This document shows positions 43,404 through 53,722 of a stretch of 64,000 bases of DNA, piece after piece (position 1 is the first letter of the stretch; each line of letters starts with the position of its first letter). A model generated the notes under the pieces. That model saw only the letters and a list, made by a program, of their open reading frames with translations. It did not search any database and was not told the origin of the DNA. Source of the stretch: UBA1724 sp963621575 (GTDB lineage: Bacteria; Verrucomicrobiota; Lentisphaeria; Oligosphaerales; Oligosphaeraceae); assembly GCA_963621575.1 (NCBI GenBank), contig CAVFEH010000001.1, forward strand, positions 248,001-312,000, written 5' to 3'. The position numbers and the translations under genes are program-made.

Positions 43404-44732
43404 CTAGTGTTCTCCCCCCGTCTTGCGAATGACAATCCGCAACCGCCGGAGGGCGACCGACTCAATCTGCCGGATGCGCTCGCTCGTGAGGCCATAATGC
43501 GCGGCGATCGTATTCAATGACTGCACGGGCTTGCCATTGAGACCGAAGTGCCGTTCCAGGATATCGCGTTCATTGGGGCGCAACTCCTTCAAGGCGACGG
43601 CGATGGACTCCTGGAGCCCCTCCCTGGCGCGGCGTTCTTCGCTAGGATCCGAAGGTGCGCGCAAGAGCTCACTCCAATCCCGGTCTTCGGTGGAGATGGC
43701 CTGAAGAGAGAGTGGCTGCTGCACCATTCGGCGCAGGGCGCGCAGTCGTGGAACGGTGATGGCGGTGAGTTCCGCGAGCTTCTCGTCGGTGGGTGCCATT
43801 CCGGCCTCCTGGATGTAGTCTTGTTCAGCCTGCCGGATCTGCGCCAATTGATGAAGAATGTTCACGGGAATCCGAATGGGGCGCCCCTTGGCGTTAAGCG
43901 CCATGGAGATCGCGTGCCGGATGCGGTAGCAGGCGAAGGTGGAGAGCCTGTGGCCGCGTTCCCAGTCGAAGGTCTCGATGGCGCGCATGAGGCCAATATT
44001 CCCCTCCTGGATGATATCGGGGAAGGAGAGGAGCCGGCTGGGGAAGTGCTTTGCCACGGAGATGACCAACCGGAGATTTCCCTCGACAAGGGCGTTCATG
44101 GCCTCCTGCTCCCGCCGCGCGGCATCCGCCATCTGTTTGCAGGCTTCCTGCTTTTTTTCGTCAGAGAGCCCGGGCTCCAACCAGTCGCCTCGCACAAAAA
44201 AGCGCACGCAGTCCGTCAGGAAGCGCATCTTGAAGTGGATCTTCCCCTTGTCGCGCAGATAAGGCGCGATAATCTCCGCCATGCGGCGGGTTGCGTCGCC
44301 GTCCTTTTCGTGGGAGCCATCGAGGACGGTCTGCTTGGGATCGTCAAGGATGGCGTTGAGGGTTTCGTTGTCAAGAGAGCGAAGAGACTCCTCGTCTCCC
44401 AGATCCTCCTCCTCGTCCACCGTGCCCTCGGGGTTCTGCGTGAAACAGAGCAGCGTGGTGAGATTTTTCCGTTGGGGATCGTCCCGCAGCATCCGGAGTT
44501 GTTCTATGATGACCTGCGGATGCTGCTGCAGGAGGTCCCGGATCTCCTGCCGGGAGGTTCTATACTGTCTGGCCCAATGGGCCTCCTCCTCCGCAGACAG
44601 CAAGGGATGGTTCCCGACATCCTTCAGGTAGGATGCCATGAGGCTTTGGGACCCGCCCGTGCGCAGGAGCTCCAAGTCCCGCCAATCCGTGGCGTCCTTT
44701 AGGTTGAAATTGATGTCTCTGGAGCCTGCCAT
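43404..44732 (-). CDS. RNA polymerase sigma factor, sigma-70 family (group 1/2-like)
   Basis: 442 residues. Region 1.2 begins SLMASYLKDVGNHPLLSAEEE (about 30-50), a non-conserved acidic segment follows (about 110-200), then region 2: NLRLVISVAKHFPSRLLSFPDIIQEGNIGLMRAIETFDWERGHRLSTFACYRIRHAISMAL (given by position, about 255-315), region 3 and region 4 ending with the helix-turn-helix HFGLNGKPVQSLNTIAAHYGLTSERIRQIES. It lacks the long region 1.1 of RpoD. The -10-recognising residues in region 2.4 and the -35 helix are conserved, so it should read standard promoters. It may be an alternative vegetative-like or stress sigma. It lies alone between the HD gene and the thioredoxin-fold gene. Confidence 0.92.
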   Translation of the reverse strand: MAGSRDINFNLKDATDWRDLELLRTGGSQSLMASYLKDVGNHPLLSAEEEAHWARQYRTSRQEIRDLLQQHPQVIIEQLRMLRDDPQRKNLTTLLCFTQNPEGTVDEEEDLGDEESLRSLDNETLNAILDDPKQTVLDGSHEKDGDATRRMAEIIAPYLRDKGKIHFKMRFLTDCVRFFVRGDWLEPGLSDEKKQEACKQMADAARREQEAMNALVEGNLRLVISVAKHFPSRLLSFPDIIQEGNIGLMRAIETFDWERGHRLSTFACYRIRHAISMALNAKGRPIRIPVNILHQLAQIRQAEQDYIQEAGMAPTDEKLAELTAITVPRLRALRRMVQQPLSLQAISTEDRDWSELLRAPSDPSEERRAREGLQESIAVALKELRPNERDILERHFGLNGKPVQSLNTIAAHYGLTSERIRQIESVALRRLRIVIRKTGGEH

Positions 44733-44942
44733 GAAATATGGCTACCGTTCCGAAAAGTGGTTCTTCCGCCTGACTGCAGGCGGAGCAAGAAAAAGAGAAA
44801 GCACTGGATTCCTAAATCCCCCCCCCACGGTGCTTGGCGCAGTGGTCTCCAATGCCCTGGAGACCGCCGCCTCGCGTTGTCATGGGGGAAAGATAATGCG
44901 CCCCGGTCGTTTTTCTCCGTATAACGAAGGGAGGGAAAGGGG

Positions 44943-45695
44943 TTACCGGATCACCTGCTTCAAGTGTTCCACCAGATCCTCGTCGTATCCCCGGATGGTG
45001 TCGATCTTCTTGCCTTCGGGGGTAAGGAGGACGATGGCGGGGACGCCGTCACCGGGCTGGAGGATCTGCCTGAGCATGGTGCGGGTCTGGCGCACCCGCT
45101 TGGGGAGAGTCTGCCGGGAGGGCTCGTCCATGTAAACGAGCACCAGCTTCTGCTCGGCAAAGCGCTTGAATTCCTTGGTGCTCAGGACATTCTTCTTCAA
45201 GACCTTGCACCAGTGGCACCAGTCGGAACCGGTAAAGAGCACCAGAATGCTGCGCCCCGTGCGGCGGGCCTCCGCACGGGCCTCATTCCAATCGTCAAAC
45301 CAGCCGTCGGGAGTGGTTGCGCCCTGGGCCTTCGGAATCCGCAGCTCCAGAGGCTTCGCAGGAGCCGACAACTCATGCCCCATGGGACCATGGTCCCGAT
45401 GGTCAGGCTCCCCGTGCCCACGGGGAGGCCCGGCAGGCTTCCCGGGCCTAAAGTCGCCCTGCCTTCCATCAGGTCTGCCAGGCTGCGGCTCCTTCTTCTG
45501 GTCCGGACGGACGGGGGGTTGCATGGCGGGCTGCGGATCCTGTAGACCGGGTTGTTGCATGGTGGGGCGGTTTTCGCAAGGGGGGGGCATCTCCTTGCGG
45601 GGTCCCTCCTGAGGGGGCGGCTGTTGCGCGGAGAGTGTGGCGGCCGTCAGGATAAGGCAGACGGCGAGGGATGCAAAAGTGAAGGACTTTTTCAT
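44943..45695 (-). CDS. Exported thioredoxin-fold protein with Pro-rich linker
   Basis: 250 residues. A signal peptide (KKSFTFASLAVCLILTAATLSA) is followed by about 90 residues rich in Pro, Gly, Gln and His, then a thioredoxin-like domain: SILVLFTGSDWCHWCKVLKKNVL with the redox motif Cys-His-Trp-Cys (about 160), and GVPAIVLLTPEGK with the cis-proline. Thiol-disulfide chemistry in the periplasm is likely. Members of this subfamily (WC-x-WC in a thiol-disulfide isomerase setting) are common in the PVC group. It is followed upstream in the operon direction by the nuclease gene, 14 bases away, so they may be co-transcribed. Confidence 0.82.
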   Translation of the reverse strand: MKKSFTFASLAVCLILTAATLSAQQPPPQEGPRKEMPPPCENRPTMQQPGLQDPQPAMQPPVRPDQKKEPQPGRPDGRQGDFRPGKPAGPPRGHGEPDHRDHGPMGHELSAPAKPLELRIPKAQGATTPDGWFDDWNEARAEARRTGRSILVLFTGSDWCHWCKVLKKNVLSTKEFKRFAEQKLVLVYMDEPSRQTLPKRVRQTRTMLRQILQPGDGVPAIVLLTPEGKKIDTIRGYDEDLVEHLKQVIR

Positions 45696-45709
45696 GGTGC
45701 GTCGTTTGG

Positions 45710-46375
45710 TTATCGCCGGGTGCGGGGTGGGTTCTTCTTCTTTCCGCCCTTCGGGGGACGGGATTTATGAAACTCTCCAGGATTGTCTTTCTGCGGTTGG
45801 ATGGCGGGGGAGGAGTTTTTCGCGCGACGTGGATGTGCCCGGCGGTACTCCCAGGGCGGGCAGGGAGCCTCTCCGGGAGCTCCCCAGAAGCCCCGGCGCT
45901 GCTGTCGCGCGGAGTCCTGGGCTTGGCCGTAGAGGGGATCGTCGCAGTATTGCCGATACCACCAGACCATGCCGGACTGAAGGAGTTCCAGCCCCAGGTC
46001 CCGGCCGTCCACGAGGATCCGTCCCACCATCCGCCCGTATTGATCGATGTCCTTCTGGTGGACCTGCACATTTCGCTTCAGGGCGGCAGCGGCCGCATAG
46101 CGCCGTGCCTCTCCGCCGAAGGGCTGGGAGAGCTCCGGGGCGTCCACGCCATAAAGCCGCACGCGGACCAGCGAGCCGTCCCTCAGGCGGACATCCATAG
46201 TGTCGCCATCGGAGACGCGGACCACCGTGCCATGGAGGACTCGTTCGCCCTCCTTGGCGTGGACGGCGAAGGGCGCAATGGACATCCAGAGCATGATGCA
46301 CAGCGCCAGCGCCGACGCGCGCTTCGCGTATGCGCGCAAAAGGATGGCGTGGCGTGTGGTTGCGTGCAACTCCAT
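45710..46375 (-). CDS. Thermonuclease-family exonuclease (SNase)
   Basis: 221 residues. A hydrophobic N-terminus (ALALCIMLWMSIAPFAVHA, signal peptide) precedes a staphylococcal-nuclease-like domain: GTVVRVSDGDTMDVRLRDGSLVRVRLYGVDAPELSQPFG with the calcium-binding Asp-Gly-Asp (about 55-57) and the Arg in RVRLYGVDAPE, then DIDQYGRMVGRILVDG with the second catalytic Arg, and MVWWYRQY. The C-terminal 40 residues are Lys/Arg/Pro-rich. It should be exported and cut DNA or RNA. It precedes the thioredoxin-fold gene. Confidence 0.9.
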   Translation of the reverse strand: MELHATTRHAILLRAYAKRASALALCIMLWMSIAPFAVHAKEGERVLHGTVVRVSDGDTMDVRLRDGSLVRVRLYGVDAPELSQPFGGEARRYAAAAALKRNVQVHQKDIDQYGRMVGRILVDGRDLGLELLQSGMVWWYRQYCDDPLYGQAQDSARQQRRGFWGAPGEAPCPPWEYRRAHPRRAKNSSPAIQPQKDNPGEFHKSRPPKGGKKKNPPRTRR

Positions 46376-46398
46376 TGCGACAGGGCGGATACAGATTG

Positions 46399-46427
46399 CG
46401 CGGGGCGCCCACGGAAGGCGCCCCGCG
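46399..46427 (-). other. GC-rich hairpin between mreB and the nuclease gene
   Basis: CGCGGGGCGCC (46399-46409) pairs with GGCGCCCCGCG (46417-46427) around 7 bases. It is 51 bases after the mreB stop (minus strand). No T run on either side. Confidence 0.55.
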
Positions 46428-46477
46428 TGTCGAGGGATCGGATAGTTGTTCTGGGACTTTCCCGGTATTTTCCAGCC

Positions 46478-47536
<1,059 letters not shown>

Positions 47537-47552
47537 GGTTTTGCCTCAAAAC

Positions 47553-47585
47553 AAAAAACCGCCCTGCAGCTTTGCGCTGGGGCGG
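47553..47585 (-). terminator. Terminator or attenuator between tRNA-Gln and mreB
   Basis: On the minus strand CCGCCC (47585-47580) pairs with GGGCGG (47564-47559), with AGC/GCT inside, and six T follow (to 47553). It ends 17 bases before the mreB ATG (47536), too close for a separate promoter with a leader. It can end the tRNA transcript and also reduce mreB read-through. Confidence 0.7.
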
Positions 47586-47674
47586 CGATTCACGCTCGGG
47601 AACGGTTGCGGCGGTTTCTCATCAGCGGCCGGCCCGCACGGGCAGATAACTTACAGATATAGCAGAAAAGGGAG

Positions 47675-47748
47675 TGGCTGCCCAACCAGGATTTGAACCT
47701 AGACAAACTGAACCAGAATCAGTTGTGCTACCATTACACCATTGGGCA
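47675..47748 (-). tRNA. tRNA-Gln (anticodon CTG)
   Basis: The minus strand gives a full cloverleaf: acceptor TGCCCAA paired with TTGGGCA, D arm GTGTAATGGTAGCAC, anticodon arm ACTGA-TTCTGGT-TCAGT with CTG, T arm CTAGG-TTCAAAT-CCTGG, then G and an encoded CCA. It decodes CAG (glutamine). It lies upstream of mreB with a terminator between. Confidence 0.95.
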
Positions 47749-47883
47749 ACGGACATCGTGTGCTTCTCTCGAAAGGCACGGCGCTTAAGATAAGCCGGCC
47801 TCCACGCATTGCAAGCGCCCCGCACGCTTTTTTTGAGTTTTCCAGGCTTTTTCCGGCCGGTGCGCGCGGGGCGGTCCGTCGTC

Positions 47884-49593
47884 CTAGAGAGTGAGGACGG
47901 CGGGATCGGGGAGCTTCTCGGCCTTGACAGTGAGCCAGTGCATCTGGAATTCGGGGAGGTATTCCGCCAGGAATTCCCGGGCCAGGGTCAGTCGTCCGGG
48001 GGCGTGGAGAGTCTCTTCCAGCAGGAGCAGTCCCAGGAAGAGGATGGTCTCCATCCGCACCACGCTGAAGGCCATCTGGTCGAAGAAGCGGGTGTTGTCA
48101 TGGTGGGAGTCCATGATGGCGATCGCCTGGTCCACCAGGGGGCGCAGTTCGGCGACCTGATCCCGGAGTTCGGCGGCCTCCCCTTGGAAAGGCGCGGCGC
48201 ACAGTTCCTCCATGCGCGCCTTCAGGGTGCGTTTCTTGACGCCTGCGATGGCGGCCACGATCTGGAGCTGCGTGGTGCCCTCGTAGATGTTGGTAATGCG
48301 GGCGTCGCGGTAGTAGCGTTCAGCCAGATGGTCGCGCATATATCCCTTTCCGCCGTGGACCTGGATGCCGTCGTAGGCAACGCGGTTCGCCATCTCGGTG
48401 TTGAAGGCCTTGGCCATGGGAGTCAGGGCATCGGCCAGGCGGCTGTATTCCTTGGCGCGGGCGCGTTCCTCGTCGGAGGCGCCGCCCTTGCGGACCTTCT
48501 CGTCCAGGGCATCCCGCAAGTCCACGGCCTTGCTGGTTTCGTAGAGAAGCGCGCGGCCCGCCAGCACGGCGGTACGCATCTTCACCAGCATGGCATTCAC
48601 CGCGCCAATCTGGTCGATGCTCTTTCCAAACTGATGGCGCCGGGCGGCGTAGTCACGGGCGCAACGGTAGGCGGCCTCGCCAATGCCGACGGCCTGGGAT
48701 GCAATGGCCAGGCGGGCGCCGTTCATGAGGCTCATGACGTAGCGGATGAGCCCCAGCTTCCGGCTGCCAACCAGCTCGGCCGGCACGTGTTCGAAGGTGA
48801 GTTCGCAGGTGGGGGAGCCGTGGAGGCCCAGCTTGTCCTCGATGCCGCTGATCTTCAACTGGGGGCAGGCCTCCACCAGGAACATGGAGAGTCCGCGGCC
48901 GTCGGTGGTGCCCGCCTCGCTGCGGGCCAGCACCAGCAGCGCCTTGGCACGGCCGTTGGTGATGAAGCGCTTCTTGCCGTCCAGGTACCACTTTCCGGTT
49001 TCAGGATCCTGGGTGGCCTTCGTGGTGACGCTCTGCAGATCGCTGCCGGCCTCCGGCTCAGTGAGCGCCATGGCGCCATCCACATCGCCGGTGGCGAAAC
49101 GGGGAAGCATGCGCTCGCGCTGCTCGTCGCTCCCGAAGTGGTTCAGGGTCTCGGCGATGGACTGCAATCCGAAGAGATTCTGGAGGGAGGCGTCGGCGCG
49201 GGAGACCATCTCCGTCATCATGGTGTAGATGGTGGTTGGCATGTTGAGGCCCTTGTAGCGCCGCGGCAGGGTCACGCCGTCCAAATGATGGTCGCGGATG
49301 GCCTGGAGGTTCTCCTGGGTGCCGTGGGGGTAGTCCACCTTTCCGCCGGCCAGGTGCACGTTGTCGCGGTCCACCTGGGTGGCGCGGGGGGCGAAGACCT
49401 GGCCGGAGAGCTCTCCGACCTCTTCCAGACGAGCGCGGGAAAGCTCCCGGGCTGCCTCCAGGGATGCGGGGGCCTCGGGAAATTCCCTGCACTGGGTGAA
49501 GTCCTCCTCCCGGAGGCGGTAGACCTCGGAGAGATCCGTGTGGCTCAAGTGGAACTGGAGATCCGGATTGTCTAGGAAGAAATTCTCGGACAT
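47884..49593 (-). CDS. Acyl-CoA dehydrogenase family protein
   Basis: 569 residues, longer than the usual 380 because of N- and C-terminal extensions seen in a subgroup of bacterial acyl-CoA dehydrogenases. AMALTEPEAGSDLQSVTTKA (about 175-195) binds FAD and substrate, KKRFITNGRAKALLVLAR is the following block, and RARITNIYEGTTQLQIVAAIAG (about 430-450) contains the catalytic Glu in IYEGTTQ. It oxidises an acyl-CoA with electron transfer to ETF. The substrate is unknown, and no beta-oxidation neighbour is present. It is divergent from iorA, so the two may share regulation, with 325 bases between them. Confidence 0.9.
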   Translation of the reverse strand: MSENFFLDNPDLQFHLSHTDLSEVYRLREEDFTQCREFPEAPASLEAARELSRARLEEVGELSGQVFAPRATQVDRDNVHLAGGKVDYPHGTQENLQAIRDHHLDGVTLPRRYKGLNMPTTIYTMMTEMVSRADASLQNLFGLQSIAETLNHFGSDEQRERMLPRFATGDVDGAMALTEPEAGSDLQSVTTKATQDPETGKWYLDGKKRFITNGRAKALLVLARSEAGTTDGRGLSMFLVEACPQLKISGIEDKLGLHGSPTCELTFEHVPAELVGSRKLGLIRYVMSLMNGARLAIASQAVGIGEAAYRCARDYAARRHQFGKSIDQIGAVNAMLVKMRTAVLAGRALLYETSKAVDLRDALDEKVRKGGASDEERARAKEYSRLADALTPMAKAFNTEMANRVAYDGIQVHGGKGYMRDHLAERYYRDARITNIYEGTTQLQIVAAIAGVKKRTLKARMEELCAAPFQGEAAELRDQVAELRPLVDQAIAIMDSHHDNTRFFDQMAFSVVRMETILFLGLLLLEETLHAPGRLTLAREFLAEYLPEFQMHWLTVKAEKLPDPAVLTL

Positions 49594-49918
49594 GGTTGCA
49601 GAAGGGGGGGATGGTGGCTGAGGCGGCAGGCTGCACTGAGACGCAAGCCCTCCGCAGAAAGGGAAGAAACGCCGTTAATGTAACCCACCCCACCCTCCCC
49701 CGCACATCCAGCGGAACCCCCGCGGCCGCCGGGGAAACAACAGGACAACTCCGTCGCAAACAATGTAGAAAATGTCAGTTGTTGTCGAAAGAAATCACAT
49801 TTTGACTACTTTTACATGCATTCAAGAATTCAATGACCGCATTATATTAGGCGCCATCACTGATTCCACGGATTCCTCCGACCGTATTTTCCTTCCATTC
49901 CACTATCAGGAGAGAAAG
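49594..49918. promoter_or_regulatory. Divergent region between the acyl-CoA dehydrogenase and iorA genes
   Basis: 325 bases with no gene. The half nearest iorA (49745-49860) is unusually AT-rich. TATATT at 49843-49848 is a candidate -10 for iorA, with TTCAAG 16 bases upstream as a poor -35. AGGAG at 49909-49913 is the iorA ribosome site. No promoter is evident for the minus-strand gene. Confidence 0.4.
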
Positions 49919-51676
49919 ATGTTGCTATTATCCGGCAACGAAGCCATTGCCCGCGGCGCCTGGGAGAGCGGCTGTACCGCCGCCTTCGGCTATCCGGGGA
50001 CTCCCTCCACTGAGATTCTCGAGAACCTGGTGAAGTATTCGGATCCCCGGGTCTACTGCGAATGGTCTCCCAACGAAAAGGTCGCCCTGGAGGCGGCCGC
50101 CGGCGCCAGCCTGGGGGGAAGCCGTGTGATTGTGACGATGAAATGCGTTGGTCTGAACGTGGCGGCGGACCCCCTGATGACCCTGGCATACATCGGCGTA
50201 GAGGGCGGCATGGTGGTAGTCGTGGCGGACGATCCGGGCATGCACTCCTCCCAGACCGAACAGGACACCCGCCAGTATGCACGCCTGGCGCACCTCCCGG
50301 TGCTGGAGCCATCAGACTCCCAGGAGGCCAAGGATTTCATGAAGGAGGCCTTCGAGCTTTCCGAGCGTTTCCGCCTGCCGGTGATCCTGCGCACCACCAC
50401 CCGTGTGAGCCACTCCCGCAGCAAGGTGGAGGAGGGGCCCCGCACCGAGGGCCCCGTGCCCCACGAATTCATCCAGGATCCCTCCCGGCACTGCCCGCTT
50501 CCCGTCTGGGGCCGCGGCATGCGCAAGAAGCTCCAGGAGAAGGTGGAGGTCCTCTCCTCCGTGGCAGTTTCCTCCCCCCTGAACCGCATCGAGGAGGGCG
50601 CCTCCTCCCTGGGAATCATCTGCAGCGGCATCGCCTACCAATATGTCCGGGAGGTCTTCCCCGACGCCTGGGTCCTGAAGCTCGGCTTCGCATACCCCTT
50701 CCCCGACAACCTCATCAAGTCCTTCGCCTCCAAGGTCGGCGAAGTGCTGGTTGTGGAGGAGCTTGACGACTTCCTGGAAGAGCACGTGAAGGCCTTGGGC
50801 GTTTCCTGCCATGGCCACGACGTGGTCCCCGTCTGCGGCGAGCTCTCCGTGGAGGCCCTCCGCGAAGTCCGCGCGCGCATCGACGGCACGCCCTACACCC
50901 CCCTGGCCGCACGATATCCCCTGGAGACGCTGCCGGCCCGCCCACCCGTCTTCTGCCCGGGATGCCCCCACCGCGGACTCTTCTACGCCCTCACCAAGTA
51001 CGACGTCATTGTCACCGGCGACATCGGCTGCTACTCCCTGGCGGTCTTCCCGCCCCTTTCCCGCACCGACGTGATCCTCTGCATGGGCGGAGGGATCTCC
51101 ATGGCGCACGGCCTGGAGAAATCCGGCCAGAAGAAGAAGGTGGTTGGCGTGGTAGGGGATTCCACCTTCTTCCACAGCGGCATCACCGGTCTGCTGGACA
51201 TGGTCTACAACAAGGGAACCTCCCTGGTTGTGGTGGTAGACAACCGCACCACCGCCATGACCGGACACCAGGACCACCCTGGCACCGGCCGCACCCTCAT
51301 GGGGGAGGCCACCCGCGAGGCCTCCATCGCCGACTTCGGAAAGGCCTGCGGCATCCAGCGCATCCGCACGGTGAACCCCTACCACCTCCAGGAGACCATC
51401 CAGGTCCTCAAGGAGGAGCTGGAGGCCACCGAGCCTTCCCTGGTCATCTCCCGGGCACCCTGCCCGCTGCGCACCCGCAAACCCCTGGGCCCCGCCTTCA
51501 CCATCGATCCCGAAAAATGCAAGAAGTGCGGAAGCTGCCTGAAACTGGGATGTCCCGCCCTGGAAAAGCGCGACGGCACAATCACCATCAACCACCTTAC
51601 CTGCGCCGGGTGCGGCGCGTGCCAGGAGGTCTGCCACTTCGGCGCCATCCGGCAGAACGCGGCAAAGCAGGAGTAA
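49919..51676 (+). CDS. iorA: Indolepyruvate:ferredoxin oxidoreductase, alpha subunit
   Basis: 585 residues. N-terminal pyrimidine-binding and core domain: MLLLSGNEAIARGAWESGC, FGYPGTPSTEI, EWSPNEKVALEAAAGASLGG. TPP-binding domain: GDIGCYSLAVFPP, CMGGGISMAHGLEKSG, VGDSTFFHSGITGLLDMVYN, NRTTAMTGHQDHPGTG (about 395-455). The C-terminus has two 4Fe-4S clusters, CKKCGSCLKLGCP and CAGCGACQEVC (about 530-575). It oxidatively decarboxylates arylpyruvates to aryl-acetyl-CoA with reduced ferredoxin, mainly in anaerobes and archaea. AGGAG lies 5 bases before the start. iorB follows after 6 bases. Confidence 0.97.
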   Translation: MLLLSGNEAIARGAWESGCTAAFGYPGTPSTEILENLVKYSDPRVYCEWSPNEKVALEAAAGASLGGSRVIVTMKCVGLNVAADPLMTLAYIGVEGGMVVVVADDPGMHSSQTEQDTRQYARLAHLPVLEPSDSQEAKDFMKEAFELSERFRLPVILRTTTRVSHSRSKVEEGPRTEGPVPHEFIQDPSRHCPLPVWGRGMRKKLQEKVEVLSSVAVSSPLNRIEEGASSLGIICSGIAYQYVREVFPDAWVLKLGFAYPFPDNLIKSFASKVGEVLVVEELDDFLEEHVKALGVSCHGHDVVPVCGELSVEALREVRARIDGTPYTPLAARYPLETLPARPPVFCPGCPHRGLFYALTKYDVIVTGDIGCYSLAVFPPLSRTDVILCMGGGISMAHGLEKSGQKKKVVGVVGDSTFFHSGITGLLDMVYNKGTSLVVVVDNRTTAMTGHQDHPGTGRTLMGEATREASIADFGKACGIQRIRTVNPYHLQETIQVLKEELEATEPSLVISRAPCPLRTRKPLGPAFTIDPEKCKKCGSCLKLGCPALEKRDGTITINHLTCAGCGACQEVCHFGAIRQNAAKQE

Positions 51677-51682
51677 CCCACC

Positions 51683-52270
51683 ATGTTCGACCAGACTTTC
51701 AGCGTTCTTCTCTGCGGCGTGGGAGGCCAGGGGATCCTTCTGGCCAGCGAAATCACCGCCTGCGCAGCCATCCTCTCCGGATACGACGTGAAGACCAACG
51801 AGGTCCACGGAATGGCCCAGCGGGGCGGGTCCGTGGTGGCCTCCATCCGCTTTGGTTCCCGCGTGCGCAGCCCCATGGTCGAATTGGGCGGTGCAGACAG
51901 CCTCCTGGCCATGGAGCCCCTGGAGGCCATCCGGTGCCACCGCTATCTGAAGCCCAACGGCATGGCCGCCGTCTCCTCCCAGCGCATGGTGCCAGTCACC
52001 GTCTCCAGCGGCAACGCCGTCTACCCCGATGCCGAGAAGGCCCTCCAGGCGCTCTTCCCGAATCTCACCTACCTGGACGCCACCGCCATTGCAGAGCAGC
52101 TTGGGACCCCCAAGGCAGCCAACCTCGTCCTGGTGGGTGCACTGGCCGGCATGGCGGGCCACATTACCCGGAAGACATGGGAGATGGCCATTCAGGAGTG
52201 CGTCCCCGAGAAGTATCTGGAGCTCAACCTGGCCGCCTTCCGCAAGGGCATGGCGCTGCGCGCAAGATAG
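51683..52270 (+). CDS. iorB: Indolepyruvate:ferredoxin oxidoreductase, beta subunit
   Basis: 195 residues of the gamma-domain 2-oxoacid:acceptor oxidoreductase family: FSVLLCGVGGQGILLASEI (about 7-25), VHGMAQRGGSVVASIRFG (about 42-59) and LVLVGALAGM. It is the partner of IorA. It follows iorA by 6 bases. A GC-rich hairpin follows (52327-52358) before a class II aldolase gene. Confidence 0.96.
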   Translation: MFDQTFSVLLCGVGGQGILLASEITACAAILSGYDVKTNEVHGMAQRGGSVVASIRFGSRVRSPMVELGGADSLLAMEPLEAIRCHRYLKPNGMAAVSSQRMVPVTVSSGNAVYPDAEKALQALFPNLTYLDATAIAEQLGTPKAANLVLVGALAGMAGHITRKTWEMAIQECVPEKYLELNLAAFRKGMALRAR

Positions 52271-52326
52271 GCGCAGCCCCCGCCCCGTACACCCTGTCCA
52301 TTTGTTTCTGTTTTGCCTCCAATAAC

Positions 52327-52358
52327 CCCGGCAGACGCTCCCGAGGCGTCCCGCCGGG
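52327..52358 (+). terminator. Hairpin between iorB and the aldolase-family gene
   Basis: CCCGGC (52327-52332) with GCCGGG (52353-52358) and GACGC (52334-52338) with GCGTC (52346-52350) form an interrupted stem, followed by TTTGT. A weak terminator; it leaves room for read-through. Confidence 0.5.
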
Positions 52359-52383
52359 TTTGTCCCACCCCAAGAAAAGCACC

Positions 52384-53679
52384 ATGAAGACCATGAACTT
52401 CGAGCATCCCCGCGATCAAATCGTGGAGATGATGGGCCGCATCTATCGCTACGGTCTGACCACCACCAGTGGCGGAAACCTCTCCATCCTGGATTCCGAG
52501 GGAAACATCTGGATCAGCCCTGCCGGAATTGACAAGGGCAGCCTCCGCCGCGAGGATGTCATGTGCGTCAAGCCCGACGGCTCCATGATCGGCCCCCACA
52601 AGCCCTCCAGCGAGTTTCCCTTCCACAAGGACATCTACAAGCTGCGCCCTGATGTACGCGCCATCGTCCATGCCCATCCCCCAACACTGGTGAGCTTCTC
52701 CGTGGCCGGACAGATCCCCAACACCACCGTCTTCCCCAACGCCAAGAGCATCTGCGGCACTGTGGGATACGCCCCCTACGAAGTCCCCGGCAGCGAGGCC
52801 CTGGGCGTCAGCGTCTCCAACGCCTTCGCCGCCGGACACAGCACCATCCTGCTGGAGAACCACGGCACATGCTGCGCCGGAAGCAGCCTCCTCCAGGCTT
52901 TCCAGCGCTTCGAAACCCTGGACTTCTGCGCCCGCCTCATCGCCGGCGCCCTCCAGGTCGGGACCCCCCGGTATCTCACCGAGACCGATCTGGAGTTCCA
53001 CGCCATCGACCGCAACCAGGACTTCGAGGAGTTCGTGCCCACCAGCCGCACCAGCCAGGAGATGGAGATGCGCTACCAGATGGCGCAGCTCATCCAGCGC
53101 GCCTACCGCCAGCAGCTCTTCACCAGCACCGAGGGCACCTTCGCCTGCCGTATTGACAAAGACACCTTCCTGGTGACCCAGCGCGGAATGGACCGCGGAA
53201 GCACCATGCCCGAGGACCTGGTGCTGGTCAACGGACACCGCCGCGAAGCCGGCAAGCAGGTCTCCCGCGCCACTTGGTTCATCAAGCGGATCTTCGACGC
53301 GCAGCCAGAGCTCAACAGCGTGATCCTGGCCAACCCGCCCTGCGTCATGTCCTACGCCGTCACCGAGGCGAAGTTCGACCCCCGCGTGATTCCCGAGAGC
53401 TACATCCTGCTGCGCGAGGTGCCTTCCTTCCCCTTCGGCGAACACTTCCGCAACACCGACCAGGTCATCAAGACCCTCTCCCCGAGGTACCCCGTCATCA
53501 TCATCGAGAACGACTGCCTGGTCACCACCGGCTCCACCCTCATCCAGGCCTTCGACCGCCTGGAGGTCGCCGAATACTCCGCCAAGGCCACCATCTCCTG
53601 CAAGGGGCTCGGCGGCATGAAGCCCATCACCGCAAAGCAGATCCAGGATCTGGTGAAGGCCTTCCACCTGGTGAAGTAA
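52384..53679 (+). CDS. Tandem class II aldolase/adducin protein
   Basis: 431 residues made of two aldolase/adducin-fold halves (about 1-215 and 216-431). In the first half the zinc ligands are visible: His96 and His98 in HAHPP and His160 in ENHG, after GGNLSILDSEGNIWISPAG. In the second half the equivalent segments read LANPP (about 315) and ENDC (about 378), so the zinc site is lost. The protein therefore pairs one likely active aldolase or epimerase half with an inactive one. Known relatives include L-fuculose-phosphate aldolases and ribulose-phosphate 4-epimerases. It follows iorAB by 114 bases. The reaction is not identified. Confidence 0.85.
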   Translation: MKTMNFEHPRDQIVEMMGRIYRYGLTTTSGGNLSILDSEGNIWISPAGIDKGSLRREDVMCVKPDGSMIGPHKPSSEFPFHKDIYKLRPDVRAIVHAHPPTLVSFSVAGQIPNTTVFPNAKSICGTVGYAPYEVPGSEALGVSVSNAFAAGHSTILLENHGTCCAGSSLLQAFQRFETLDFCARLIAGALQVGTPRYLTETDLEFHAIDRNQDFEEFVPTSRTSQEMEMRYQMAQLIQRAYRQQLFTSTEGTFACRIDKDTFLVTQRGMDRGSTMPEDLVLVNGHRREAGKQVSRATWFIKRIFDAQPELNSVILANPPCVMSYAVTEAKFDPRVIPESYILLREVPSFPFGEHFRNTDQVIKTLSPRYPVIIIENDCLVTTGSTLIQAFDRLEVAEYSAKATISCKGLGGMKPITAKQIQDLVKAFHLVK

Positions 53680-53722
53680 CCCCCCAGACAAGAACACACC
53701 CCCAAAGCATCCTCCGGATCCA

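Noticed and set aside
44766..44783. Hairpin CCGCCTG/CAGGCGG upstream of the sigma gene
   Set aside because: Small stem in a leader with no T run and no link to a known element; insufficient support.
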